In this document: piece by piece, positions 17,064 to 26,556 of the stretch | Layout of the letters: each line of letters begins with the position of its first letter | Position numbering within the stretch: the stretch's first letter is position 1 | From: Acidimicrobiales bacterium | GTDB taxonomy: Bacteria; Actinomycetota; Acidimicrobiia; Acidimicrobiales; Palsa-688 | NCBI GenBank assembly: GCA_036378675.1 | Contig: DASUWA010000013.1 | Coordinates: 62,001 to 126,000, forward strand | Direction: 5' to 3' | Length of the DNA stretch: 64,000 bases | Made by a program: the position numbers and the translations under genes | The notes under the pieces: generated by a model | Told to the model about the DNA's origin: nothing | Seen by the model: only the letters and a program-made list of their open reading frames with translations | Database searches by the model: none

Positions 17064-17999
17064 ATGCCGACCGATGAAGCCGCGAGGCCAGGCCCGTTCC
17101 CACTCCCGGGATACGAGGTACTGGTCGGTCCGTTCACCCACCTCGCGCCCGAACGCGACCGGCTCGACGGGCTCACCTGGAACCACTTCGACGCCAAGCT
17201 CCTCGGCGCGACGATCGGCGCAGAGCTCGAGGGCATTGACCTGACGGACGATCTGCCTGACGAGGTCGTCGCTGACATCCGCCGGGCGCTCCACGAGTAC
17301 AAAGTGATCTTCTTCCGCGATCAGCCGCTCACGCAGCGCCAACACATCGCGTTCGCGAAGCGGTTCGGGACGCTCGAGGTGCATCCCTTCCTCCCGTCCA
17401 ACACTGAAGAACCCGAGCTGGTTCGCTTCGAGAAGACGGCCGAGGTCAGCGGGTACGAGAACGGTTGGCACCACGACGTGACCTGGCGCGAGATCCCATC
17501 GATGGGCGCCGTACTACACGCTCTCCAGGTTCCCGGACGTGGCGGCGACACGCTGTTCTCCGACATGTACGCGGCCTACGACGCTCTGGACACGGACACG
17601 AAGAAAGTGATCGACGAGCTCGACGCCGTACACGATTTCACGCAGACCTTCGGCCACGGTATGAGCCCGAAAGAACGCAAGCAGGCTCAGGCCGCTTATC
17701 CACCCGTCGCTCACCCCGTGGTGTGCACCCACCCCGCGACCGGCAAGCGCCACCTCTACGTGAACCGGGCGTTCACGAGCCACATTGTTGGGTTCGACCC
17801 CGATGCCAGCCGCGCCCTGCTGGATCGGCTATGCCGCCAAGCCGACTCGCCGGAGCATCAGTGCCGGTTCTCGTGGTCCATCGACGCGGTGGCCTTCTGG
17901 GACAACCGCGCCGTCCAGCACTACGCCTCCAGCGACTACTGGCCGCACAAGCGGACGATGGAGCGTGCTTCCATCGTCGGCGAACGCCCTCGACGATGA
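17064..17999 (+). CDS. TauD/TfdA-family alpha-ketoglutarate-dependent dioxygenase
   Basis: An Fe(II)/2-oxoglutarate dioxygenase of 311 residues. The facial triad is His136-x-Asp138 in NGWHHDVTW and His285 in AVQHYASS, and Arg296 would bind the 2-oxoglutarate carboxylate. Family members hydroxylate taurine, alkyl sulfates, phenoxyacids and similar compounds next to a leaving group, releasing sulfite or an aldehyde. The substrate here is unknown. Control by the adjacent TetR protein suggests an inducible catabolic step. Confidence 0.88.
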   Translation: MPTDEAARPGPFPLPGYEVLVGPFTHLAPERDRLDGLTWNHFDAKLLGATIGAELEGIDLTDDLPDEVVADIRRALHEYKVIFFRDQPLTQRQHIAFAKRFGTLEVHPFLPSNTEEPELVRFEKTAEVSGYENGWHHDVTWREIPSMGAVLHALQVPGRGGDTLFSDMYAAYDALDTDTKKVIDELDAVHDFTQTFGHGMSPKERKQAQAAYPPVAHPVVCTHPATGKRHLYVNRAFTSHIVGFDPDASRALLDRLCRQADSPEHQCRFSWSIDAVAFWDNRAVQHYASSDYWPHKRTMERASIVGERPRR

Positions 18000-18042
18000 C
18001 GAACTAACCGGCCTCGATTATCGACTTCGCTGCTCACGTCGA

Positions 18043-18843
18043 TCATGGTTGGCCATTCCCGGCTGGGGTAAGGGTTGCGAGGAAATCTTCGACTGCGCGG
18101 TTGAACGCTTCCGGTTGGTCGATGTTGGCCGCGTGGCCGGCGCCCGGGAGCACCACCTTCTTCGAGCGGGGAATGTGGCTCGCCATGTAGTCGGCGGCTT
18201 TGAGGAACGCACGGTCCAGCTCGCCGACCAGCACCAAGGTCGGAACGTCGATGGAATCGAGCGACTCAATCACTTCCGATCCTTGCTGGGTGAGGATGTA
18301 GCGGGCGGCGAGGGCGAGGCCATGGGGATCGTGTACACCTCGGGTTACCTCGGGTGAGTTGCCCAAGGCCTCCAGACCCGCGGTCTCGAGCCGTTCGGCC
18401 TGGGAAACGGCGTAGTTGTTCCAGCCCTGACGGCCCTCATCGTTGCGATACCCGGGTCCGGTGTCGAAGAGAAGCAGCGCCCTTACCCGCTCCGGATAAC
18501 GGTTGTAGAAGGCGAGCGAAAGGTACCCGCCGAGCGAGAGCCCGCCAACGGCGGCGCTTTGAAGTCCGCAGGCATCAAGGACTGCAGCCATGTCCTCCAG
18601 CGAGGCGTCATGGGAGTACATCTCCGGTCGCGGAGGCACCACGGTTTGACCGTGGCCTCTGATGTCCCAGGTGATTACCTGTCGCGAAGCCGCCAGCTCA
18701 CTCAGGTTTGGTTCCCACATGGCGCTCGACGCCGAGAACCCGTGGCTCAGCAGCAGTGGCACAGATCGCTCTGCCTCGCCTGCGACCGAGTAGTACAGCC
18801 GGATGTCACCTCGATCGATGAGGTTCTCTCTCACTGTTCGCAC
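18043..18843 (-). CDS. Alpha/beta-fold hydrolase
   Basis: A 266-residue hydrolase when read from GTG 18843. The frame runs further upstream, but codon third positions there lose their GC bias, so the shorter start is preferred. HGFSASSAMWEPN marks the oxyanion region, GGLSLGGYLSLAF carries the nucleophile Ser, and GAGHAANIDQP carries the catalytic His near the C-terminus. It resembles 3-oxoadipate enol-lactonase and related esterases. It faces away from the PAS-LuxR gene. Confidence 0.82.
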   Translation of the reverse strand: MRTVRENLIDRGDIRLYYSVAGEAERSVPLLLSHGFSASSAMWEPNLSELAASRQVITWDIRGHGQTVVPPRPEMYSHDASLEDMAAVLDACGLQSAAVGGLSLGGYLSLAFYNRYPERVRALLLFDTGPGYRNDEGRQGWNNYAVSQAERLETAGLEALGNSPEVTRGVHDPHGLALAARYILTQQGSEVIESLDSIDVPTLVLVGELDRAFLKAADYMASHIPRSKKVVLPGAGHAANIDQPEAFNRAVEDFLATLTPAGNGQP

Positions 18844-19011
18844 GTCGCGACCGTACCCAGGAAATCCCTCGCGCGCCGGTGTGTCCAGCGAATCTCGTAG
18901 GTACTTCGGTTGAAACGGATCGGATGGGGGAACAGCCGGTGGTTGACTTGTCTTGAGCCAGAGGGAGGGAGCCATGCACGCTAAGCCTGGCCGCGGGCGA
19001 GGGAGCGTGAG

Positions 19012-20046
19012 TTGAGCTCGCGTGCCGGTCTCACGGAACCTTCCAAGCCGGAGCTCCAAGCTCGACCTGACGAGCTCGCATCCGCGCTGGGTGCTTGTGA
19101 CTTTCCGCTCGTCGTCTGGTCGACTTCGGACGCGGTGATACGCATGGCGAATATCCACGCCGCCGAACTCTTTGGGTTGGCGCTGAACGATCTGGTTGGC
19201 AGAAGCCTTCACGATCTCGTCGAGCCGAGCCAGGCGGTCACCGAGGTGGCAGCGCAGCTCGCCGCCGGCGAGCTATCCGCCGTCTCGAGCGAGCGCCTAT
19301 TGCGCACGGTGGATATCCCTGTTCGCACCTGGACGCGCGCGATCCAGCTCGGCGATCAGCGAGGCGGGGTTTCCGTGTTCGTGCCGGCCGGGGAGATCGC
19401 CAGTCTTGGCCGGGATCCGACCCGTCCCCTGCGAGACCTCTATCCGGTGGCGGTGGGGATGATCCGGCCTGACTGGACCGTCACCGCGGTCAGTGCCGAA
19501 ATCCGTGATCTGACCGGGCTCGACCCGGCCGTTGTCATCGGCCGGATGCTCCTCGAACTTGTCCACCCCGACGATCGGGCCAAGCTGGCTGCTCCCGGCG
19601 GGAGCCCACCCGCCGACCCGGTGTCGCGGTGCTCCATCCGCCTCCGTCATCAACCGGGCGGATGGGTGGACAGCTGCTGGCTGCTTGCCCCCGCCGAGGT
19701 CGACAGATTCGGTTTCGCCATACTCAGCCGTCCGCGAACCACTACCGACGGCCGGCGAATCGCCGAGTTGGAGCTGCTCCTGAGGCGGATTGCTGCCGAG
19801 CTCCGCGCGGCCGGGGTGCTCGACAACATCACCGACGTGCCGTCGCCGGCGATCCTGGACGAGCTACCCGAGCTGAGCACCCGCCAATGGGAGATTCTCA
19901 GTCTCCTGCTGCAGGGAAGAAGGGTGAAGACGATAGCCAGGGAGCTTTACGTGAGCCCCAGCACGGTTCGCAACCACCTGACGTCCATTTTTCGAAAGTT
20001 CGGGGTCCACTCTCAAGCCGAGTTGATGGAGGCTCTTCGCAGCTGA
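19012..20046 (+). CDS. PAS-domain LuxR-type transcriptional regulator
   Basis: A 344-residue regulator from TTG 19012, with GAGGGA 8 bp upstream. Two PAS-type sensor segments are visible, at about 25-120 (MANIHAAELFGLALNDLVG) and 140-240 (AVSAEIRDLTGLDPAVVIG). A LuxR/GerE HTH is at 283-344 (STRQWEILSLLLQGRRVKTI, then VSPSTVRNHLTSIFRKFGV). No kinase or receiver domain is present, so the PAS domains should sense a ligand directly. The next gene is another LuxR protein on the same strand, 56 bp downstream. Confidence 0.85.
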   Translation: MSSRAGLTEPSKPELQARPDELASALGACDFPLVVWSTSDAVIRMANIHAAELFGLALNDLVGRSLHDLVEPSQAVTEVAAQLAAGELSAVSSERLLRTVDIPVRTWTRAIQLGDQRGGVSVFVPAGEIASLGRDPTRPLRDLYPVAVGMIRPDWTVTAVSAEIRDLTGLDPAVVIGRMLLELVHPDDRAKLAAPGGSPPADPVSRCSIRLRHQPGGWVDSCWLLAPAEVDRFGFAILSRPRTTTDGRRIAELELLLRRIAAELRAAGVLDNITDVPSPAILDELPELSTRQWEILSLLLQGRRVKTIARELYVSPSTVRNHLTSIFRKFGVHSQAELMEALRS

Positions 20047-20102
20047 CTCCCGATCGTCGGATAAGCGGACGGCGGTCTGTCGGCCCGGGCAGACTGTGGC
20101 CG

Positions 20103-22886
20103 GTGCCTCAGCAGCTGTGCCCGGTGGTCATCGGCCGGGTCCGTGAACTCGAAGTTCTTCGAAACGCCCTACTGGCGGCGGCAGCTGGCGATGGCCGGTG
20201 CGTGGTTCTGCTGGGAGAGCCGGGGATTGGAAAGTCCCGGCTGGCGCGGGAAGTCGCCGACTGGGCGACCGAGAGGGGGCTGGCGATCGCTACCGGCCGG
20301 GCCGTACCGGCCTCGGCCACCGCGGCCTTCCGCCCGATCGCGGAGGCCCTCCTCCAACTGCTCCGCGACCGGACGCTACCGGACGATCCGACGCTCGCTC
20401 CATGGATAGGGGCCTTGCAACCTCTCCTTCCCGTCCTCGCGTCTCAACCGGTCGCGGCCCCCGACGTCTCTCCGGCCGTACGGGGCGAGGCGGTGCTGCA
20501 GGTTCTGCGGCGAGCACATCCCACGGGGGCGATGATCGTTCTCGAAGACTTGCATTGGGCGGACCCCGACACGGTGTTCCTTGTCGAGTACCTGGCGGAC
20601 AACCTGCGTCGGGAGCGGGTACTGCTCGTCCTGACGTTGCGGGACAGCCCGCCGACCGCTGCGGTGGAGATGGTTCGGCGACAAGGAGGCACGGGCCGGA
20701 CCGTCCATCTTGGGTTAGAGAGGCTAAGCAGCGAGGAGTCGGTCGCGATGATCCGAGCCTGCGCGCCCGAAGCTTCTGACGACTTGTTGCAGCGGATTCG
20801 GGAGGCCGCTGAGGGCGTCCCACTACTGGTCGAAGAGCTGCTCGCGTCCCCACGACTGCCAGGGAGTTTCGCATCCACCGTGATTTCCAGGCTGGAAGGG
20901 CTGGGTGCGGATGAACGCTCAGTTATCGAAGCCGCGTCGATGTTGGGGCGCCACTTCGACTGGCAGCTTCTCCCGGCCATGACCGGCCAAAGCGAAGAAG
21001 CGGTTGCCCGTGCCCTCAGCAATGGCGTGACATCGCAGCTCCTGAGCAGCCACGGGACCGAGATCCAGTTCAGGCATGCGCTGACTCGCGATGCAGTGCT
21101 GGAGTCAGTGCTCGCACCGCAGCAGCGCGAACTCGCCGCAGGAGCGCTCGAGGCACTACTGGCCTCAAAATCGCCCCTAGATGAAAGCTCGCGCGAGACC
21201 GCCATCGATCTAGCGGTTCGCGCGGGCGATCGAAGGAGGGCCGGTATTTGGATGATCGAGTCAGGCCGGCAATTCCTGGCGTGGGGGGCGCTGGCGAGCG
21301 CAGCCGAAGCCATGCGCCGCTCGGCCGGGCTGCTCGCCGGGTGTCCGGAGCAGTCCGAGGCCGAGCTTTGCTTGCTGGAGGCGCTTGCTCTCGCCGGGCG
21401 AGTCGATGAGGCCGCAGCGACCGGTGGTCGCCTCGTTACTCGACTCGCTAACGACGAAGCCACGTCAGGGCAGCGAGTTCTGGCTCATTTGCAACTGGCC
21501 CGCGCAGGGATTGCAGCGTCGCGCTGGCAGATGGCACGTCACCACCTGAGATCCGCCCGACAACTCGGCGGAGCGGAGCCGCCCGCCGAAGTCGCAAACC
21601 AAATCGCCGTTTTTGAAGCCGACGTCCTCATCGGCGGTGACGAGTACGAAGCCGCCGAGCAACTCGCCGAACAGGTCGTCCGATCAGACGGCGCCAGGCC
21701 CGACTCGCTCTGCCACGCCCACGAGATCATCGGCCGTACCCGTCGCTCCACAAGTTTGGCCGAAGGTCGTCGAGCCTTCGAGCAGGCGCTGATCGTCGCC
21801 GAAACGGCTGACCTGCCGCTGTGGCGTATGCGCGCGCTGCACGAGCTGGGCACGATTGACCTCTTCGACCACGCCGGAGTGGAGCGGCTTCTTCAAGCCA
21901 GGAAAGCGGCGGAGCAGGGCGGGGCGGTGACAACGGTTGCAATCCTGGATCTGCAACTCTCGGCGGCGTTCACCTGCCGTTGGGATCTCGACGCCTGCGA
22001 CGCCCACGCCCGTTCGGCTGCAGATGCGGCTGAGCGGCTCGGGCTGGATCAGGTACGTGCCAAGGCGCTGGCGTTTCTTGTCGGAAGTGCCAGCATGCGA
22101 GCGGACTTAGCGGAAACCGAGAGGTACGCGCAGTTGTCGCTGTCGGCCGCTCCCGAGGATCAAATGTTGAAGGCACTCGGATTGGGTGGGCGTGCCGTCG
22201 CTCTGCTTCTCAGCGGCGACACCGACGGCTGTCTCGAGCCGTACGGCAGGGGCATAGGCATATTGTCGAATGTTCCTCATGCCGAGCCGGCGACGCTTCG
22301 AGCGCTATGGCCAGTCGTCCTGGCCTCGATCGGTGATCGGCGCGCTAGGCCGGCGATTGACGAAGCCCGGCGGCGCGGCGTTGCCGCGCTCAATCTCAAT
22401 CGCGGGCTCCTCGGTTACGCGGAAGCAATTCTCGCGGGGCGCGCAGGAGACATACCCGCCGCGAAGGAGTTCGTTTCGGTCGCGGAGGGCGGGTTCTCGA
22501 ACTGTGCGGGGTGGCTGGACCTGGCTCGTTTTCTCGCCGCGCCCGAAGCCAGCGAAGGAGGCTGGGGAGATTCCGAGAGATGGCTGAGCGAAGTGGCCGA
22601 TCGCTTCGACCAGCGGGGGCTTACCGCCCTCAGTGCACTCGCGAAGGAGAGGCGGGATAAGCCGCGGGCTAATCCGTGGGCCGGCGCAGGCATCAGCGCC
22701 CGCGAAGCTGACGTCCTTCGGCTCGTAGGCGAGGGCCTGAGCAACAAGGACATCGCGTCTCGACTGCATCTCTCCCCACGAACCGTCGAGAAGCACCTGG
22801 AGTCTCTTCTGAGAAAGACCAGCGCCCGTTCCAGGACCGAACTGGTGGCCCGCCTCATCCGGCCGGCCACCGGGACTTCTTGTTAA
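20103..22886 (+). CDS. Large LuxR-family ATPase regulator (LAL type)
   Basis: A 927-residue regulator read from GTG 20103. Residues 1-30 precede Walker A GEPGIGKSR at about 36-44, and Walker B ends in LEDLHWADPD at about 140-150, which marks an AAA/STAND ATPase. A long helical region of tetratricopeptide-like repeats spans about 330-850. A C-terminal LuxR HTH follows (SAREADVLRLVGEGLSNKDI with SPRTVEKHLESLL). LAL proteins act as ligand- and ATP-dependent activators. The target is probably local, perhaps the cupin operon downstream, but nothing in the sequence proves this. Confidence 0.87.
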   Translation: MPQQLCPVVIGRVRELEVLRNALLAAAAGDGRCVVLLGEPGIGKSRLAREVADWATERGLAIATGRAVPASATAAFRPIAEALLQLLRDRTLPDDPTLAPWIGALQPLLPVLASQPVAAPDVSPAVRGEAVLQVLRRAHPTGAMIVLEDLHWADPDTVFLVEYLADNLRRERVLLVLTLRDSPPTAAVEMVRRQGGTGRTVHLGLERLSSEESVAMIRACAPEASDDLLQRIREAAEGVPLLVEELLASPRLPGSFASTVISRLEGLGADERSVIEAASMLGRHFDWQLLPAMTGQSEEAVARALSNGVTSQLLSSHGTEIQFRHALTRDAVLESVLAPQQRELAAGALEALLASKSPLDESSRETAIDLAVRAGDRRRAGIWMIESGRQFLAWGALASAAEAMRRSAGLLAGCPEQSEAELCLLEALALAGRVDEAAATGGRLVTRLANDEATSGQRVLAHLQLARAGIAASRWQMARHHLRSARQLGGAEPPAEVANQIAVFEADVLIGGDEYEAAEQLAEQVVRSDGARPDSLCHAHEIIGRTRRSTSLAEGRRAFEQALIVAETADLPLWRMRALHELGTIDLFDHAGVERLLQARKAAEQGGAVTTVAILDLQLSAAFTCRWDLDACDAHARSAADAAERLGLDQVRAKALAFLVGSASMRADLAETERYAQLSLSAAPEDQMLKALGLGGRAVALLLSGDTDGCLEPYGRGIGILSNVPHAEPATLRALWPVVLASIGDRRARPAIDEARRRGVAALNLNRGLLGYAEAILAGRAGDIPAAKEFVSVAEGGFSNCAGWLDLARFLAAPEASEGGWGDSERWLSEVADRFDQRGLTALSALAKERRDKPRANPWAGAGISAREADVLRLVGEGLSNKDIASRLHLSPRTVEKHLESLLRKTSARSRTELVARLIRPATGTSC

Positions 22887-22995
22887 TCGGAGCTACGTAG
22901 CCAAAAACGCAAGTTACGTGTTCTTCCCGATGCGGTCGGTCGGTCTCTTCCCGCAGGGTAGGAGGCGCCAAAGCCAGCACAAGGAGGGACACAGA

Positions 22996-23517
22996 ATGCT
23001 CGACACCACCAAGGCAACGCTCGCAGTCAAGAATCTCGATGACCCGGACGAGCGGCGCACGCTTCCCCACGGCGTCCTCGAGGTTGTCAACCTTCCCGGG
23101 GCCACGATCGCCCGGGCCCTCTTCCACCCGGGCTGGAAGTGGTCCACCGACGTAGCCCCCCTGGTTGGCACCAGTTCGTGCCAGGTGGCCCACACCGGCG
23201 TTGTTCTGTCCGGGCACTTCCACGTTCGTATGGACGACGGCCGCGAGTACGACTTCCGGCCTGGCGACGCGCACGTGGTCGCGCCCGGTCACGACGCTTG
23301 GGTCGTGGGCGACGAGCCGGTGGTCGCCATCGATATTGCCGCGACCGGCCAAGCGCTATCGGGTCACGTCGTCCGCTGCCCTTGCGGCGTCGAGTTCCGG
23401 GTGGCCAGCGAGGACCAGCTCGACCACCTGGTCGGGGCCGTCCAGCAGCATGCTTCCGCTTCCCACAGCCACGATCTGACTACCGAACAGGTCCTCGCCG
23501 AAGTGTCGGCACCGTGA
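22996..23517 (+). CDS. Cupin-domain protein
   Basis: A single cupin barrel of 173 residues, starting at ATG 22996 behind AAGGAGG. HTGVVLSGHFHVRMDDGRE and FRPGDAHVVAPGHDAWVVGDE cover the two cupin motifs, with His residues available for a metal. A late segment has CPCGVEFRVA, unusual for a cupin, with two nearby Cys. The stop overlaps the start of a second cupin gene by 4 bp, so the pair is translationally coupled. The enzymatic or sensory role is unknown. Confidence 0.78.
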   Translation: MLDTTKATLAVKNLDDPDERRTLPHGVLEVVNLPGATIARALFHPGWKWSTDVAPLVGTSSCQVAHTGVVLSGHFHVRMDDGREYDFRPGDAHVVAPGHDAWVVGDEPVVAIDIAATGQALSGHVVRCPCGVEFRVASEDQLDHLVGAVQQHASASHSHDLTTEQVLAEVSAP

Positions 23518-24014
23518 GCGCCGACGTCGGCACCTCGGCCAGCATCGACGCCGAGTGGACGTTCCTCGGGGTCCGTATTCGGCAGCTCACCGCCCCCGGC
23601 GCACCGATCGTCGTCGCCGAGGCGCACCTGCCGGCCGGCGCATCCCCACCGCTCCACGTACACGCCGACCTCGACGACAGCTTCTACGTGATCGAAGGAA
23701 CCATGGTCGTGCGCTGCGGCGAGGAGGTGAGCATCGCCAACACAGGTGACTTCGTGCCGTTCCCGTCCGGAGTGCCGCATACCTTCCGGGTTATCGACCG
23801 GCCGGCCCGAGTGTTGACGGTGCACACCAACGACAGCTTCATGCGAGCCGTCCGAGCTATAGGAACCCAAGCACGCGGCAGTGAGCCGCTGGCCACCCAC
23901 GCAGGGCCGGCTCCCGACCGGTTGGCTCAGATGCTGGCCGAACACGGGATATGCGTCGTCGGAGCTGCGATGGAAGAAGATGAAGGAAGGAAGTGGGTCC
24001 GATGGCTCGGGTAG
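23514..24014 (+). CDS. Second cupin-domain protein
   Basis: A 166-residue protein starting at GTG 23514 inside the preceding stop codon. PPLHVHADLDDSFYVIEGTM is motif 1 with both His and the acidic residue, and FVPFPSGVPHTFRVID is motif 2 with its His, so a metal site is intact. This resembles quercetin dioxygenase-like and storage-type cupins. Coupling with the first cupin suggests a hetero-complex or sequential steps on one compound. Confidence 0.78.
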   Translation: MSADVGTSASIDAEWTFLGVRIRQLTAPGAPIVVAEAHLPAGASPPLHVHADLDDSFYVIEGTMVVRCGEEVSIANTGDFVPFPSGVPHTFRVIDRPARVLTVHTNDSFMRAVRAIGTQARGSEPLATHAGPAPDRLAQMLAEHGICVVGAAMEEDEGRKWVRWLG

Positions 24015-24073
24015 GCTCCCGGTTGCCAGGTTGAGGGGCAGGTCGTTCGCAGACCAGTCGAAGGGAACCGCCG

Positions 24074-24922
24074 ATGGGCGCGGAGGAGCCGGGGAGGAGC
24101 GAAGTTCCGGGTGACCCTGGGCTCAATCTCAATATCGACGAGACAGCCCGGAACAAATGGCACAAGGTCCTCGTCGAGGGGCATGAATCGTTGCGCCGCG
24201 CCCACAAGGTGTTTCGACATCTACCTGGACCGCCGAGGTGCAAGCTGTGCCACAACCCCTTCGGCGGGGTCGGCGGACGCATCGTTGGGATCGCCGGGTT
24301 CAAACCGTCCCGCAAGAACCCCAATCTCTGCAGTCGCTGCTGCGACGACCTTCCCGCGGGCGGGCTCGAGGTTGATATCGCGGTCCTCTTCGCCGATCTG
24401 CGTGAGTCGACCGCGCTGGCGGAGCAGGTCGGCCCGGTAGCGTTCGCGAGCCTGCTCAACCGTTTCTATCGAATCTCGACCGGTGTCCTCATCGCACACG
24501 ACGCCATCATCGACAAACTCATAGGAGACGAGGTGATGGCGCTGTTCATCCCCGGGATTACCGGGAGCGCCTACCGGCGTGAGGCTGCAACCGCGGCAAT
24601 CGAGCTGCTCACGGCTCTGGCCGCGGAACCGTCACTACACGTCGGTGTCGCGGTCGATGCCGGCGTGGCCTACGTCGGCAACGTGGGTTCTGATGGAGTG
24701 GTCGACTTCACAGCGCTTGGTGACCCCGTGAATACCGCGGCCCGCCTTCAGGCACAGGCCTTCGCGGGCGAGCTGGTGCTGGCCGACCATCTGTACGAGG
24801 AAGTCGCGGATCTGCTCCCAGACGCCGAAGCGCGGGCCGTAACCGTTCGCGGCAGGCAGCTCCCCATAGACATCCACGTCGCGCGGATCGTCCCAGTCGA
24901 ACCCGGAGCCTCCCTGAACTAG
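24074..24922 (+). CDS. Class III adenylate/guanylate cyclase with Cys-rich N-terminus
   Basis: A soluble 282-residue nucleotidyl cyclase. Metal-binding Asp108 (VLFADLRES) and Asp152 (LIGDEVMALF) are present. Lys148 and Asp217 are the adenine-selecting positions, and Asn220 and Arg224 (GDPVNTAARLQ) are the transition-state residues, so it should be an active adenylate cyclase. The first hundred residues carry CKLC (56-59) and CSRC (86-89), a likely zinc-binding pair ahead of the catalytic domain. The stop overlaps the convergent acyl-CoA ligase stop by 4 bp. Confidence 0.87.
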   Translation: MGAEEPGRSEVPGDPGLNLNIDETARNKWHKVLVEGHESLRRAHKVFRHLPGPPRCKLCHNPFGGVGGRIVGIAGFKPSRKNPNLCSRCCDDLPAGGLEVDIAVLFADLRESTALAEQVGPVAFASLLNRFYRISTGVLIAHDAIIDKLIGDEVMALFIPGITGSAYRREAATAAIELLTALAAEPSLHVGVAVDAGVAYVGNVGSDGVVDFTALGDPVNTAARLQAQAFAGELVLADHLYEEVADLLPDAEARAVTVRGRQLPIDIHVARIVPVEPGASLN

Positions 24923-26445
24923 GCCGGGGATACGGGCTCCTCTCTCAGCTCTCGCTTGAGCGGCTTCATCGCAGCGGACATGGGTAACGCGTCGATCCTG
25001 ATCTCGACCGACTTGGGAACCTTGAACGCAGCCAAGTGCTGCCGTGCGTACGCCACCACATCGTCCGCCGAGAGATCCTCACCCGGCTTAGGTACGACGA
25101 CCGCGTGCACGACCTCACCCCACTTCTCGTGCGGAGCCCCGATGACCGCAACCTGAGCCACCGACGGGTGACGTGCGATAACCGACTCAACCTCGACCGA
25201 GTAGACGTTCTCACCCCCGGTCACGATCATGTCCTTGAGCCGGTCAACGAGGAACAGGTAGCCCTCGTCATCGAGGTATCCGACATCCCCGGTTCGATAC
25301 CAACCGTCGCGGAAAGCGTCCCGCGTGCCCGCCGCGTCATGCCAGTACCCGTCGAGCAGATTTCCGCCTTGCGCGCAAACCTCGCCGACGACGCCCGCTC
25401 CGAGGACCGCCCCGTCGGCGTCCTGGATGCTTAACGCCACCCCAGGGACAGCACGACCCACCGACCCGAGAAGCTCCGATCTCTCATGATCCTCGGGCTG
25501 CAACATCGTGAGCGCGCCGGCCTCGGTCATCCCGAACCCTTGCGCCAACTCCACGCCCGGCAGCACTTCGCGGAGACGCCCCAGCAATGGAGGCGGCATC
25601 GGCATGGCGCCGTAGCCGATGCGGCGGAGGCTCGCCAAGCGCTCGGCCGCGAAGTCGGGATGCTCGAACAGCATCTGCATCATTGTCGGGACCAACACCG
25701 TCTCGTCGACCTTGTATGTCTCGACTGCGTCGAGGCACGCCGCTGGCTCGAAGCGGGGGGCAACGACCGAGCGGACTCCGAAAGCGGGAGCGCTTGCCAC
25801 TGAGACCAGCGCCGTCGCATGGAACATCGGAGCCTGGTGCAGGAAGGTCCAGCCCCGTTGGCACGCGACACCGCCAGACATTGCCGTGTGGTACACGTAG
25901 AGCATCTCGGCCCGCTGGCTGCGCATCACTCCCCGAGGCAGGCCGGTGGTCCCTCCGGTATAAACGAGCGCAACGAGATCTTCCTCGTCCGGCTCGGGCG
26001 GAACCACCTCCGCGCCCGCAGACACGAGGTCCTCGTAGTCGCCGTCCATCATGACCACCCGAGGGAAGGGGCCCTTCTCCGCACGCAGGACGTCTTCGAG
26101 CAGCTGGGCCAGGCGTGGATCGGCAAACAGCACCGCCGTCCCCGAGTCGTCGACGATCCGCCGGATCTCCGTGGGGCTCAGGCGGATGTTCACCGGGGTG
26201 ATGACTCCTGCGCCCAGATACCCGGCGTTGTGCAGCTCCATGTAATGGTGACCGTTCAGCCCGAGAACGGCGAAACGGTCACCGCGTTCGAGGCCGAGGT
26301 CTTTGCGCATGGAATTGGCCAGTCTCAGGACCCTGGCAGCATGCCGGTCGAACGTCGCGGCGTATGCATCGTCGATGATGCACTCTTGCTGTCCGTAGCG
26401 TTCGACTGCCGGCAGGAACAGCCGGCTGAACACTAACTCCTTCAT
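24919..26445 (-). CDS. Acyl-CoA synthetase (AMP-binding enzyme)
   Basis: A 508-residue ANL-superfamily ligase that forms acyl-AMP and then acyl-CoA from a carboxylic acid. The P-loop-like YTGGTTGLPRGVM is near 166-178, the A5 core GFGMTEAG near 308-315, YRTGDVGYLDDEGY near 398-411 with the Asp that binds ATP, and GGENVYSVEVE near 427-437. The catalytic Lys lies in the C-terminal MSAAMKPLKR segment near 495. It is divergent from a Rieske oxygenase, which fits activation of steroid- or fatty-acid-derived carboxylates. The exact substrate is unknown. Confidence 0.9.
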   Translation of the reverse strand: MKELVFSRLFLPAVERYGQQECIIDDAYAATFDRHAARVLRLANSMRKDLGLERGDRFAVLGLNGHHYMELHNAGYLGAGVITPVNIRLSPTEIRRIVDDSGTAVLFADPRLAQLLEDVLRAEKGPFPRVVMMDGDYEDLVSAGAEVVPPEPDEEDLVALVYTGGTTGLPRGVMRSQRAEMLYVYHTAMSGGVACQRGWTFLHQAPMFHATALVSVASAPAFGVRSVVAPRFEPAACLDAVETYKVDETVLVPTMMQMLFEHPDFAAERLASLRRIGYGAMPMPPPLLGRLREVLPGVELAQGFGMTEAGALTMLQPEDHERSELLGSVGRAVPGVALSIQDADGAVLGAGVVGEVCAQGGNLLDGYWHDAAGTRDAFRDGWYRTGDVGYLDDEGYLFLVDRLKDMIVTGGENVYSVEVESVIARHPSVAQVAVIGAPHEKWGEVVHAVVVPKPGEDLSADDVVAYARQHLAAFKVPKSVEIRIDALPMSAAMKPLKRELREEPVSPA

Positions 26446-26556
26446 CGGTCCCTCCCCGGAGCGGTTCGTGCCAAACCCTACCTTCGCGACATCGGCAAGG
26501 GCGCCCCGAGACCGCTAGGGTTCGTATACGGAACATAAGGCTTAGGGGAGGGCCCG

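Noticed and set aside
22892-22901. The 10-bp palindrome GCTACGTAGC after the LAL gene
   Set aside because: It is too short to call a terminator or operator without further support, with no T-tract and no second copy nearby.
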